Positions 1 to 8,363 are shown, numbered from the stretch's first letter. The stretch: DNA of 21,499 nucleotides from Candidatus Thorarchaeota archaeon (GCA_019057595.1 DXJI01000005.1:1-21499), one strand, 5' to 3'. Notes: generated from the letters alone by a model not told the origin. Numbers and translations: made by a program.

Positions 1-537
1 AAGGAGAAAGGGAGTAAGAACCGAGAGAAAGCAAGGCTACGATTGGCCAGGATGTACCTGAAGACCTTCAACATTCGCCAAGATACACTTCACAAGTTGA
101 CGACCTATCTTGCCAAAAACCACAGCACGATAGTGATTGAGGACCTGGGAGGGTCCAATATGATGAAGAATCGAATGCTAGCTCGGGCCATAGCAGATGT
201 GGGAATGTATGAGTTCAGAAGACAGCTGGAGTATAAGTGTAGGTGGTATGGTTCGCAGCTCATCATGGCACCAAGAACCTATCCTTCATCTAAGATGTGT
301 TCCAGATGTGGGAACAAGAAGAGCGAGTTGTCACTCTATGAGAGAGTGTATGTCTGTGATATGTGTGGAATTCAAATTCATCGAGATTTGAATGCTGCAT
401 TGAATCTGGTCACCGTCAGTTTGCCGGAGACTCTAACTGCCTGTGGAGAGAATGTAAGACTTCCAATCGGTCTTTCGGGATTGATCGGGAAGCAGATCTC
501 TGAGAAGCAGGAACCAAACATCAGTCTTGGGTCTTGA
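1..537 (+). CDS. tnpB: TnpB, IS200/IS605-family RNA-guided nuclease (3' part, 5' end outside window)
   Basis: The frame is open from base 1, so this is a fragment of 178 residues. The ATG at 43 is internal, because the 14 codons before it (KGSKNREKARLRLA) already match TnpB. Visible are the RuvC-II block around IVIEDLG, a C4 zinc ribbon (CSRCGN, then about 20 residues, then CDMCG) and the RuvC-III block HRDLNAALN. The tail KQEP is typical of the family C-terminus, so the 3' end looks intact. In many TnpBs the last block reads DRDxNAA; here the first D is H. I believe the second D is the metal ligand and it is present, but this should be aligned. TnpB is a guide-RNA-directed endonuclease that helps IS605 elements persist. 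Its RNA normally overlaps the 3' end of the gene. The upstream two-thirds and any tnpA lie outside the window. Family assignment is near certain; activity cannot be judged. Confidence 0.95.
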   Translation, partial: KEKGSKNREKARLRLARMYLKTFNIRQDTLHKLTTYLAKNHSTIVIEDLGGSNMMKNRMLARAIADVGMYEFRRQLEYKCRWYGSQLIMAPRTYPSSKMCSRCGNKKSELSLYERVYVCDMCGIQIHRDLNAALNLVTVSLPETLTACGENVRLPIGLSGLIGKQISEKQEPNISLGS

Positions 538-549
538 TGTCCAAGATTG
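522..549 (+). repeat. Stem-loop at the tnpB 3' end (candidate right-end / omega-RNA hairpin)
   Basis: CAGTCTTGG (522-530) pairs with CCAAGATTG (541-549) over nine positions with one G.U, around a 10-base loop that contains the tnpB stop codon. IS200/IS605 right ends carry a subterminal hairpin, and the guide RNA scaffold ends there. The convergent HD gene stops at 575, so the element boundary probably lies between about 550 and 575. A competing CATCA/TGATG pairing (519-539) exists. Seen: the pairing. Inferred: the role. Confidence 0.45.
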
Positions 550-574
550 TCTAAGTTTCGGGGAACGGCTACCA

Positions 575-1426
575 TTACTTTTCTTCTGGAAGGATACCTT
601 CACCACTATTGGACATCTGTACCCTGAAGAGTCGCTTCACATGAGAAAGTACCAGTCGGTCTCCATTCACAAGCACATCGATCTCAACATGGTCCTGTAA
701 ACCAGAAGTGAATATTTTCTTCTCGAGGACTGCCTGGACTTGAAACACACCTGCAGGGTTGTCCATAGCAACAGTGATCTGCAACGGTTTGTGTTCGCCC
801 CGCTCAAGAACGACATTGTTGATTGCCATGGCGCTGACTGAGTGAATGTCAACCTTACCCTTCTGAAATGGGACCTTAGTCCGACCCTTCGTCATATCAG
901 CACCATCACCCAATTTGGTGATTCCTGCTTCGAAGGTCAGACACTGTGTGTCATCATCATGAGCGTAGATTCCGTGGAGAATGAATGAGAGAATATCTGT
1001 AGCCTTTCCAGGATCGTGGTAGATATCCATGAGTTTCGGCTCAAGAATTGGGCTTGCGAGATTGACTGATGCCTGATAGTGCTCATTCCTGTGGACTACC
1101 ATTCCAATATCATGAAGATAGGTGGATGCGAGTATGATGAGTTGTGCATCATCAGTGTCCCCTATGCCTTCTGCCACTACGTTGGGTCTGAATGTCTCAT
1201 CAAAAATGTTGAAAGCTTTCAATGCGTTCCATGTGGCTACTTCTGCATGTACTGCTCCATGATCCGTATACCCTAGTCTGGAAACCGCCATTCGATTTGC
1301 AGATCGGAGGTAGGACTGGACCTTTGGAGACCCAGTAAGGTATTGATACATCTCCAGAGCTTTTGATCCACTTGAAAGAAAATCTCGTGCACGTACTTTC
1401 TCACGTTCTAATACTTCGGTGTTCAT
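575..1426 (-). CDS. HD-domain metal-dependent phosphohydrolase
   Basis: This is a soluble 283-residue protein with HD-superfamily metal-ligand spacing: H56 and H60 in the first helix (TDHGAVHA), the HD pair H105-D106 in YLHDIGM, H112/H116 shortly after, H151 in LHGIYAHDDD, and a downstream acidic motif GDGADMTKGR (about 173-182). HD proteins hydrolyse phosphomonoesters or phosphodiesters of nucleotides. The substrate cannot be told here. The last 70 residues look like a beta-rich dimerisation or ligand domain. The ATG at 1426 has no strong Shine-Dalgarno; a TATA-like CTTTTATC read on the minus strand sits at about 1470-1477, fitting a short leader. It is convergent with tnpB and downstream of the ribophorin-like gene on the same strand, across a 115-base gap. 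Similar HD proteins occur in methanogens. Confidence 0.85.
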   Translation of the reverse strand: MNTEVLEREKVRARDFLSSGSKALEMYQYLTGSPKVQSYLRSANRMAVSRLGYTDHGAVHAEVATWNALKAFNIFDETFRPNVVAEGIGDTDDAQLIILASTYLHDIGMVVHRNEHYQASVNLASPILEPKLMDIYHDPGKATDILSFILHGIYAHDDDTQCLTFEAGITKLGDGADMTKGRTKVPFQKGKVDIHSVSAMAINNVVLERGEHKPLQITVAMDNPAGVFQVQAVLEKKIFTSGLQDHVEIDVLVNGDRLVLSHVKRLFRVQMSNSGEGILPEEK

Positions 1427-1519
1427 TCAGACCACACTCATGGGGACAGTGTTGGACCCACATTTGTTTGATAAAAGTTACTAAGTGGCACTTGACCTTC
1501 GACAACATGAAGTGGAGGA

Positions 1520-1546
1520 TCTAGAAAGGCGAATTGCCCTTCTAGA
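1520..1546 (-). terminator. 11-bp stem-loop across the stop codon of the ribophorin-like gene
   Basis: Read on the minus strand, TCTAGAAGGGC - AATTC - GCCTTTCTAGA forms 11 consecutive pairs, including one G.U, with a 5-base loop. On the plus-strand RNA the same position would be an A.C mismatch, so the helix is best formed by the transcript of the 1542-4526 gene. The stop codon (1542-1544) lies in the 5' arm. No clear U tract follows. Transcript end or stability element is inference. Confidence 0.5.
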
Positions 1547-4526
1547 GTTCTCCGGCCTCTTCCTGTATCGTCAACAGGATCCGGTCTGTCGCTGTGGTTG
1601 CCTTCTGGATAGTCTTCAGATAGTCCTGACGCGACTTCTCGAATGCAGCACGACTGATTCTCTGTTTCTTCTTTCTGAGAAGCAGTTGTCGCAGACCAGC
1701 TTTTGCTCCCTCAATACGTTCATCCTGAAGTTCGAGTTGAGCAACAAGGTCACGGTATCTGGGACCGTAACTGATCATGTCATCTCTCAGGTTTGGTAGA
1801 CTCGAGTCAATCTCTTCGATTTGCTGTTTCAGGTCTCGGTCTCGAATCATATACTCTCGCTTCTTGATCTTGCCTCTCCTTCGAGCAGCTTCGAGCTTCT
1901 CCAAGTCCATATTGAGTGCAGTCTTCCGCGAATACAGATTTGCGAACTCTGCAAGCAGATCTGATGGAGCACCAACCTGCCGTGGTTGTGAGTCATCGTA
2001 TTCGTCATCATCTTTTGGACCAGTGACCTCCTCTGGGAGTTCGACTTTTCTGCGAGCTACGTAGATGAGTCCGATGACACCAATCATCAGAGCGAAGATT
2101 GCTGGTCGTGCCGCAGCCCCAATGGTGACTTGATACACAACTTCAACAGAGAGTGGATTCCAATGTGTTGTGTTGTATGACATATATCTGAGCGTGGTGT
2201 CGAACACTCCGAATAACGTTCGATAATCTTCTGATGCCTCGACATATGAAACAGAAGCCGGGAAAATCACCTCTATTGAGTGTTCACGAATCAGTACATC
2301 GGTTAACACAGCCAAAGGCAGTGTGAGTTTATTCCCTGTTGCCACAGATTCAAGATAACTTGAGGCTTGGACAACATACTCGACTTGGAATGTATACCTA
2401 AAGTCCGACTCTAAACCATTTCCGAACCTGTCTGAGATGAGGTTCACTATGAGGTTAGTGGTTTCATTGAACTCAAAACCGACTCCAATGGACCTCTGAG
2501 ACCATGCTAGAACACCAACTTCATCAAAAATCGTAATAGCAGTGGAGTAGGCGGGAAGTGTGAAAGCAAGATTTTCTATCGGTTGTGCGCCTGAATTCAC
2601 CAGAGTGACCGTCTCTCTATAACTCAGCCAACCCCATGCATCAATGATGACAGATGTTTCACGATCTCCCACAATGTTTTTGCTGAAGAGTCGCAAGAGC
2701 ACACTGAACTCGGTCTCTGTGAAGGGTACAATATTACTCTCAACCGAGTCTGGAATTTCTTCGTTTGGAATCAGAGAACCACCCTGTTCGAAACTGAGTG
2801 CGAATTGTCCATCGCTGATGATATACGAGAGAAGTGGATATTTCAAGAACTCCAAGCGATACTCCCATTCTAGTGGTATTGTCAGCCAAAAGAGTGATGT
2901 CATGTACATCGTTGTTCCGAACGAGTATGATTCTTGGAATCCAATTGGGTCTTGGAAATACACCCTCCAGTGTAGCATCCCATTGGAGTCTTCCATTCTA
3001 ATGACTTGAACTTCATTTCCATCTGGATCACCAGCAACCATTGTAAGGAAATTACCCAAGTATCTCTCGGGTAAGTAGATGTCCAGAGAGTTTATTGGCG
3101 CGGTTCCATTATTCAGTATGGTGTAGGCGTCAGTGACTCTGTTACCATAGTGCTCAGTTGTGATGATGGTTCTTGATACATCCACTTTCATTCCAAGATA
3201 TGGGACATATGGAATGTTCACAACTATGTCAACCATGGCTATTCCAAAAACACCTGAAGGATCAGATGCATTGAACGTAATTGTATGGATACCATCAGCA
3301 AAGGAGGACATGTCAGCATTCGCTTCCCAGAACTTTGACTCAAAATTGTAAGTCAGATTAGTCCAGCTGTCCTCAGTATCTACCTTGTATACCGCAGTCT
3401 GAACATAGTCGTCTGTGGCATTGAGCTTCAAGGCAGCAACCCACTCTACAGCCTCATCAGGCTCAGGACTTTCTATGACCATTGTGGGTGGTTTGTTCGG
3501 TACGATGTCTACTAGTGCTGGTTCAGTCCAGTATGTGTGTTGGACTGGTAGCCCATTCAGTTCCTCACTGGTTCCAAACATAAAGACGAATGGAAATTGG
3601 ATGTCGGTGCTGTTGAAGAGTTGAATGTCATTGACATCGGTACTATTCAGTAAGATTGCATACTCTAGTTGCGTGTAAGTACCATTGTCAAATCCATCAG
3701 CCTGAATGATTCTTGACTGGTTCATATCAGGTAGGTGCTGAAAAGTGCTAGTTCCGTACTCGTCGCTGTATGTGATGTCACTCTGGTCTACAGGATTAGC
3801 AGTCCGAACAATACTCTCTCTTGAAATCCTTGTGAGTTCAATCTCATAGACAAGATCCTGACCGTAGAGTTCATGGCCTGGTGTCGTGTAGGCCTCTTCA
3901 GCAGGAACGACAAAATGACGAACCTCTCCAAGTCGCATACCAATGATGGCATCCTTGTATCCTTGAAGAGCTGGCAAGTCCTCTACTGAGTCGGTTGACG
4001 CAATATCTGGAAAGTCAGCCTCCTGTAGAAAAGTACCGTCTCTCTGGGTCAGGATATAGTGGACAGTGACTGCATCAGTTGGCAGTACTCTCCAGTAGTC
4101 CGAAGGATGGGTTTCACCAGGAGCATAACCTACAATCACATCACTGTTGTTCAGACCAGCTTGGGAGAAGTCATCAGTATAATTCTGCCATGCGAAACCA
4201 ATCCATCCAGATGTCATGGCTTCTAGTCCGATGTACATCACAGTGCCATTGTGTTCAACGTATGCAGTAACCCCAGTCACAGGATCCGCAAAGCTGTATG
4301 CATATTCCCAAGGATCAATTATCCCATCGGCAGAGCCGTAGTGATTATCAACATAGGGTATTGAAAGATTCATCTCTGACTCGGCTAAAGTAGACCCAAA
4401 GTCCTTACTCTGAGCCACAAGTTCTGGTTCCAAAGTTTCTGAGATAGGACTGAGTGCCATAAAGCTACTAGTCACAAACAAAGCGAGTAGTAACATGGTT
4501 CCTATCTGTCGTTTCAACAGGCTCAA
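1542..4526 (-). CDS. Membrane-anchored DOMON(FKBP)-Ig-ribophorin I/OST1-like protein
   Basis: The protein has 994 residues. An N-terminal signal (KR, then a hydrophobic run at 8-25) is followed by a DOMON-like half (56-140: GWIGFAWQ, NNSDVIVGY), an FKBP-like domain (150-236: VTVHY, GYKDAIIGMRLGE, VPAEEAY, LVYEIELTRI), the other DOMON half (250-330: EYGTS, LEYAILLNSTDVND) and an Ig-like domain (345-440). Residues 440-826 resemble ribophorin I: DVSRTI near the start, AWGWLSYRETVTLVNSGA (630-647), LPA with DEVG (657-671), and IEVIFPA (751-757) before the membrane helix (806-826). A coiled coil (855-990) follows on the cytoplasmic side, as in human RPN1. Fourteen N-x-S/T sequons lie outside. In the FKBP part the usual pocket Trp is Tyr and the F-D pair is not conserved, so isomerase activity is doubtful. 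TTG start, GGTGA 6 bases upstream. The ribophorin match is from memory of the eukaryotic sequence and needs a profile search. Confidence 0.75.
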   Translation of the reverse strand: MSLLKRQIGTMLLLALFVTSSFMALSPISETLEPELVAQSKDFGSTLAESEMNLSIPYVDNHYGSADGIIDPWEYAYSFADPVTGVTAYVEHNGTVMYIGLEAMTSGWIGFAWQNYTDDFSQAGLNNSDVIVGYAPGETHPSDYWRVLPTDAVTVHYILTQRDGTFLQEADFPDIASTDSVEDLPALQGYKDAIIGMRLGEVRHFVVPAEEAYTTPGHELYGQDLVYEIELTRISRESIVRTANPVDQSDITYSDEYGTSTFQHLPDMNQSRIIQADGFDNGTYTQLEYAILLNSTDVNDIQLFNSTDIQFPFVFMFGTSEELNGLPVQHTYWTEPALVDIVPNKPPTMVIESPEPDEAVEWVAALKLNATDDYVQTAVYKVDTEDSWTNLTYNFESKFWEANADMSSFADGIHTITFNASDPSGVFGIAMVDIVVNIPYVPYLGMKVDVSRTIITTEHYGNRVTDAYTILNNGTAPINSLDIYLPERYLGNFLTMVAGDPDGNEVQVIRMEDSNGMLHWRVYFQDPIGFQESYSFGTTMYMTSLFWLTIPLEWEYRLEFLKYPLLSYIISDGQFALSFEQGGSLIPNEEIPDSVESNIVPFTETEFSVLLRLFSKNIVGDRETSVIIDAWGWLSYRETVTLVNSGAQPIENLAFTLPAYSTAITIFDEVGVLAWSQRSIGVGFEFNETTNLIVNLISDRFGNGLESDFRYTFQVEYVVQASSYLESVATGNKLTLPLAVLTDVLIREHSIEVIFPASVSYVEASEDYRTLFGVFDTTLRYMSYNTTHWNPLSVEVVYQVTIGAAARPAIFALMIGVIGLIYVARRKVELPEEVTGPKDDDEYDDSQPRQVGAPSDLLAEFANLYSRKTALNMDLEKLEAARRRGKIKKREYMIRDRDLKQQIEEIDSSLPNLRDDMISYGPRYRDLVAQLELQDERIEGAKAGLRQLLLRKKKQRISRAAFEKSRQDYLKTIQKATTATDRILLTIQEEAGEL

Positions 4527-4532
4527 TACGAA

Positions 4533-4537
4533 TCACC
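4533..4537 (-). promoter_or_regulatory. Shine-Dalgarno GGTGA deciding a TTG start
   Basis: GGTGA on the minus strand lies 6 bases before the TTG at 4526. The residues that follow form a proper signal peptide, which supports this start. Confidence 0.65.
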
Positions 4538-4714
4538 GTAGTTTCAATGGGGTTGTGTCCAGCGGATTCAGATTCCACTAGACTGTGAATTGTCCGGTCG
4601 AGCTTCTGGTTTGTTATTATAGATTTCGGATGTTGAAAGCATGCACAACTCTGACACCGCCCGAAAAGGTCAAAACTAAAATGAACCGCAGAAACCTCGG
4701 AAAGTGACCCAATC

Positions 4715-5746
4715 TTGATTACAATATTCATTGCAGTAGTGATTTCATTCCTCATTGTAGTCCTGTTCATGCCTAGTGTAATCAGGATGCTACGAGAAAA
4801 GGGGATGACGGGAATTGATGTCCACAAGCCTGATAGACCGGATGTTCCTAAGGGCGGTGGTTTCATAGTCTTGTTTGCAATGGTGTCTGGGCTGCTCGTT
4901 GTCATGGGAATAACAACCTTTCAAGTTCAAGCAGATATTCGTGAGGGGCTGTTAGCAGCCTTAGTGTCCATCCTCATGGCTGGTACAATTGGACTACTCG
5001 ACGACACATTTGACTTCAACAACAGAACAAAGGTGGCTCTTCCCCTAATTGCGTCGATCCCGATGGTTGTTGTCAGCGTCGGAACACCAACAATGACGAT
5101 ACCCTTTATTGGGACCATCAATTTCGGCGTGTTCTATGCTCTCTTGATTGTCCCCCTCATGATGACCTTCATTGTGGACTCAACAAACATGTATGGAGGA
5201 ATGAATGGTCTCGAAGCGGGGCTAAGCATGATCAATGCATCCGCAATAGTTCTGTATGTCGGTGCTTATCCCTTCATCAGTGGACAGGAAATAACCACTG
5301 CATTGACTGATTCAGGAACTGTTGCTGCTTCACTTCTTGGAGCATCAATCGCGTTCTTCTACTTCAACCGATATCCCGCAAAAATCTTACCAGGTGATGT
5401 TGGAAGACTTCCACTTGGAGCCGCGATGGCTTCGGCATTGATTCTGGGAAATATGGACCGGTTGGCAATCATCATGTATGCACCATTCCTTGTCAACTTC
5501 CTTCTATATCTGGTGTATCGTGTCTGGGTCAAGCGTAAAAAAGTAGAGTATGCGAAATTTGCATCACCACGGGAGGATGGGACCTTAGAAGTGGTGGGGC
5601 CATTCACCATGTACTGGTTACTACCTCACCTGTCGACAAAGATGACTGAGAAGAGGAATGTGAACCTGCTAATGTTGTTACAGGCTGTGATTGCATTTGG
5701 AGCGGTGATTATTCTTCTTGTTGGCCTACCGTTCAGTATGACATGA
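4715..5746 (+). CDS. ALG7/DPAGT1-like GlcNAc-1-phosphate transferase (glycosyltransferase family 4)
   Basis: This polytopic membrane protein (343 residues, about ten hydrophobic segments) belongs to the MraY/WecA/ALG7 superfamily, which transfers sugar-1-phosphate from a UDP-sugar to a polyprenyl or dolichyl phosphate. Key motifs are the N-terminal loop DVHKPDRPDVPKGGG (35-49), GLLDDTFDF with the Mg-binding DD (96-97), STNMYGGMNGLEAG (156-169) and PGDVGRLPLG (226-235). INGLEAG-like wording and the LPLIASIPM stretch are closer to eukaryotic ALG7/DPAGT1 than to bacterial MraY. It would start the lipid-linked oligosaccharide for N-glycosylation. The start is TTG at 4715: the frame closes upstream at 4682, and GTGA (4704-4707) sits 7 bases before it. 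It is divergent from the ribophorin-I-like gene, which supports a shared pathway, and ends 1 base from the convergent top6A stop. GlcNAc as substrate is inferred from the family. Confidence 0.88.
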   Translation: MITIFIAVVISFLIVVLFMPSVIRMLREKGMTGIDVHKPDRPDVPKGGGFIVLFAMVSGLLVVMGITTFQVQADIREGLLAALVSILMAGTIGLLDDTFDFNNRTKVALPLIASIPMVVVSVGTPTMTIPFIGTINFGVFYALLIVPLMMTFIVDSTNMYGGMNGLEAGLSMINASAIVLYVGAYPFISGQEITTALTDSGTVAASLLGASIAFFYFNRYPAKILPGDVGRLPLGAAMASALILGNMDRLAIIMYAPFLVNFLLYLVYRVWVKRKKVEYAKFASPREDGTLEVVGPFTMYWLLPHLSTKMTEKRNVNLLMLLQAVIAFGAVIILLVGLPFSMT

Positions 5747-5747
5747 A

Positions 5748-6800
5748 CTAAAGCAGTTTGTCAGAGAGGTAGGTGTCGACAACATAATCCATGCCATATC
5801 GACTGAAAGCCTGTTGTTCAGCCTTAACCCGGATCCGTCGGAATTCCTGGATATAGTCCTGCCAGACCTGAGCACTATATCGTACATCCCGAGAGAGTTC
5901 GTCTAACCTCTTCAGGTCTTGATTGTTCATTGATTCTGTCGGAAGTGCATACTCTGTGATGTCTGCTGGAGTAACACCAATCCACTTTGCAGAGGGGATA
6001 GTAATCTCTTTGATGTGTGCAGCGTTCGCACTCCCACTTGTGATGACTCTCGCAATATGCATCCCCCATGGATCACCATCTGTAAAGATGTAAACAGGCA
6101 GATTCAGAGAGGTATGGAGGTTCCTCATCAGTCGTCGAGTTGCTCTTGGGGGTTGTCCTCCAAGCTGCACCAGAACAGCACTGAATCTGTCCCATGCTTT
6201 TGTTTCAATCAATCGCGAGAACATACCCCCTGATTCTACTGCCAAGACTATCTTTGCATCAGATTCCATAGGTTCAGCTGTCATCAGGGCAGGTCCAATC
6301 GGTAGGCCATCAGGACTCACTGTGAGGTCAATTTTTTTTCCTTCGTACCCAGGAACTGTATACTGCATCCGAACCTGTCCATAGATTGACGAGTGCTCTT
6401 CAGGATAGATACCAAAGCTCTCACGAGGCAGACCTGTGATGCACTCTAGATCGGTGACAATCCTATCGGATTCAGATTGCCGGCTGAACTTGACCCCAAA
6501 GGCTTCAGATGAATAGTAAAGGTCTCTGAGCGAGCTTGTCCGTGAAGCTTGAAGCAGTTCTTTGGCAAAGGCTGCTACCCAGGTCAACTGGGCAAAGCTT
6601 CTAACATGTTTTACATTGCTAGAGTCACGGATGTTCGAAGACGGTCCCAGTACATATTGATTTGCCGTGTCGTCAAAGACTATGTTGTCTGTCTTTCTAT
6701 CAGGAATCTCAATCTTGGGAAAATTCTCATCGATAATTGGTTGGAGGATTCGTTGTCCAAGCTCCTTCAGGGTTTTCAGAGCTTTGTCGGAATCATGCAT
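5748..6800 (-). CDS. top6A: DNA topoisomerase VI subunit A (Spo11-like)
   Basis: This is the catalytic subunit of the A2B2 type IIB topoisomerase, which makes a double-strand break with a tyrosyl link. From the ATG at 6800 it is 350 residues. The 5Y-CAP/WHD has the active-site block LRDLYYSSEAFG; by analogy with Spo11 the second Tyr (Y96) is the nucleophile. The Toprim domain has E189 in LAVESGGMF and D241/D243 in FTDGDPWG. The frame runs on upstream to 6830, but ATG 6800 is preferred: GAGGTGG lies 6 bases upstream and the start overlaps the top6B stop by 8 bases (ATGCATGA), the usual tight coupling of this pair. Last gene of the minus-strand cluster. Confidence 0.97.
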   Translation of the reverse strand: MHDSDKALKTLKELGQRILQPIIDENFPKIEIPDRKTDNIVFDDTANQYVLGPSSNIRDSSNVKHVRSFAQLTWVAAFAKELLQASRTSSLRDLYYSSEAFGVKFSRQSESDRIVTDLECITGLPRESFGIYPEEHSSIYGQVRMQYTVPGYEGKKIDLTVSPDGLPIGPALMTAEPMESDAKIVLAVESGGMFSRLIETKAWDRFSAVLVQLGGQPPRATRRLMRNLHTSLNLPVYIFTDGDPWGMHIARVITSGSANAAHIKEITIPSAKWIGVTPADITEYALPTESMNNQDLKRLDELSRDVRYSAQVWQDYIQEFRRIRVKAEQQAFSRYGMDYVVDTYLSDKLL

Positions 6801-8310
6801 CAGAATCCACCTCAAAGAGCTTCTGTACAAGTGTTTCAGTGGAGGGCACGTCGTCGTATTCAGCTAATGTGGAACTGAACCGAACAATCTGTCTGAATGA
6901 TTTTGTGAATTCGCGCATTTTCTTGGCTTCTCGGGCTGAGTGCTGGACCTTGGTTGTCATCTTGTTGAGCTTTCTCCCTAGCTCTTTGAACAGAAGATTA
7001 ACATCTTTTTCGATTTCAGGAATTGAAGCAATAGACTGCTTTCCTGCGGCCTTGAATGGAATCCGAGTGGAACAGATGTGGACGAACAGGGCAACTGGAG
7101 CTGCAGTATGCATGTTGTACCGCGCCCATCTTGTTCTCTTCATCACCCTCATCAGAGTATCATCACTCGAGTCATACAGGAGCGGGACTCGGTTCGCGAA
7201 TCGATAGAGAGTTGGAGTGTCTGATCGAGGAAAGTCATCTCCCGTTGCTAAAACTGCTTCAATAATGAACGGATTTCCTTGCCACTCTCCTGGACCCTTC
7301 ATTGCAAAGTTTGTCGATGAGGTGTTATAGACAGATGAAACAGAGTGTACAAATTCGTGTTCCCCAATTGGGCTAAGGCATCTACTGTCGGGTTTTCCAA
7401 ATCCCTCATAGATACGGAGGGCAGTTGCCAACCGGGCGAGGCCTTCACGCTCGATTTCACCAATAATCTGTGTAGGATTCAGATTCATGAAGCTGAGAAA
7501 CGTGGATGCTGTTCGAGGGCCAATCTTTTGGAATGAGTCACAGAGAAAGTCGTGGAGGGTCTTCGTTCTATTTCGTTGGACCAGTCTACGAAGCAACTCG
7601 AGGTCTGCCGCTCTAGGGTGTGGTTGTGAAGCTCTGACGGGACTTGGCAATAAATCTGAGAATCCTCCAAGGCTGCTGACGACTTCACCATCAATGTTGA
7701 GACTTAACGTCGCATAGGGAGTTGAAATTGTAGAGAGCCGAAGATAGTCGATGATGCGCTCCCTGGATCTCTTCAGATCACCCTTTAGTGTGACAGATAC
7801 GGTCGTACCCTCATGAGAACGAGGAAGTTCTCTTCGTTCCTCTACGATGGGTTGATTGTTTTCCACATCAACGAGAAGCCTATACTCTACTCCATGGGAC
7901 TCTGAATTCTTTGAATGAACAACAATCGGGTTGTCAGTAGTGATCTGACCATAGAGAACAGCCATTGTCACTCCAAGGCCAAAGGTTCCTCGTTTCTGTC
8001 GTTGAGCGTACTTACTTCCGTAGAGGACCCGACCAAAGGCATCAGGTATCTGCTCAGGTGGAACCCCCATGCCATTGTCTGAAACAGTTATCGTGATTGT
8101 TTCCGATATGTCACTCTGAATCTCGATTTCCACACGCGGTTGTGTCTGTGCATCTTCACATGAGTCAAGGCTATTCTCAACTAGCTCTCTGACTGTGGAA
8201 TAGACCGCCTGTGTTGGATTGCCGAAACCAGCCATCTGTCTGTTTCTGTAGAAAAATTCTGCTGGCGAGATGCTTTCAAAGCTAGTTACCGGTGCCTTCT
8301 GATGACTCAT
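6793..8310 (-). CDS. top6B: DNA topoisomerase VI subunit B (GHKL ATPase)
   Basis: This is the ATPase subunit of topoisomerase VI, 505 residues and close to the usual archaeal length. The Bergerat ATP fold is complete: RELVENSLDS with E42 and N46, VSDNGMGVP (D78, G80), the lid RGTFGLGV (108-114) and GTTVSVTLKGD. A helix-two-turn-helix region follows (about 240-280: QKIGPRTAST). The transducer domain fills the C-terminal half (GPGEWQGNPF; RFANRVPLLYD, with the switch Lys probably in VMKRTRW). ATP binding dimerises B and drives strand capture and cleavage by A. No convincing Shine-Dalgarno precedes ATG 8310, so a leaderless start or a downstream ATG is possible. The order KH protein, top6B, top6A is, to my recollection, found in several euryarchaea. 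Confidence 0.97.
   Translation of the reverse strand: MSHQKAPVTSFESISPAEFFYRNRQMAGFGNPTQAVYSTVRELVENSLDSCEDAQTQPRVEIEIQSDISETITITVSDNGMGVPPEQIPDAFGRVLYGSKYAQRQKRGTFGLGVTMAVLYGQITTDNPIVVHSKNSESHGVEYRLLVDVENNQPIVEERRELPRSHEGTTVSVTLKGDLKRSRERIIDYLRLSTISTPYATLSLNIDGEVVSSLGGFSDLLPSPVRASQPHPRAADLELLRRLVQRNRTKTLHDFLCDSFQKIGPRTASTFLSFMNLNPTQIIGEIEREGLARLATALRIYEGFGKPDSRCLSPIGEHEFVHSVSSVYNTSSTNFAMKGPGEWQGNPFIIEAVLATGDDFPRSDTPTLYRFANRVPLLYDSSDDTLMRVMKRTRWARYNMHTAAPVALFVHICSTRIPFKAAGKQSIASIPEIEKDVNLLFKELGRKLNKMTTKVQHSAREAKKMREFTKSFRQIVRFSSTLAEYDDVPSTETLVQKLFEVDSDA
6807..6813 (-). promoter_or_regulatory. Shine-Dalgarno GAGGTGG fixing the top6A start
   Basis: GAGGTGG lies inside the end of top6B, 6 bases before the ATG at 6800. 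It favours that start over a longer frame beginning at 6830 and implies translational coupling of B and A. Confidence 0.8.
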
Positions 8311-8363
8311 GTGACTCGTGATTCAGTTGACGGTCAAGTCATATTAGGTGAGGTATTACGTTT

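Noticed and set aside
4468..4905. 145-codon minus-strand frame across the divergent gap
   Set aside because: It overlaps the signal peptide region of the OST1-like gene and the start of the ALG7-like gene; composition is not protein-like.
6333..6340. Run of eight T in top6A
   Set aside because: The frame stays open with all motifs intact on both sides, so there is no frameshift, and it is not at a gene end.
6737..7207. 156-codon plus-strand frame over top6A/top6B
   Set aside because: It is antisense to two firmly identified overlapping genes, with no motif.
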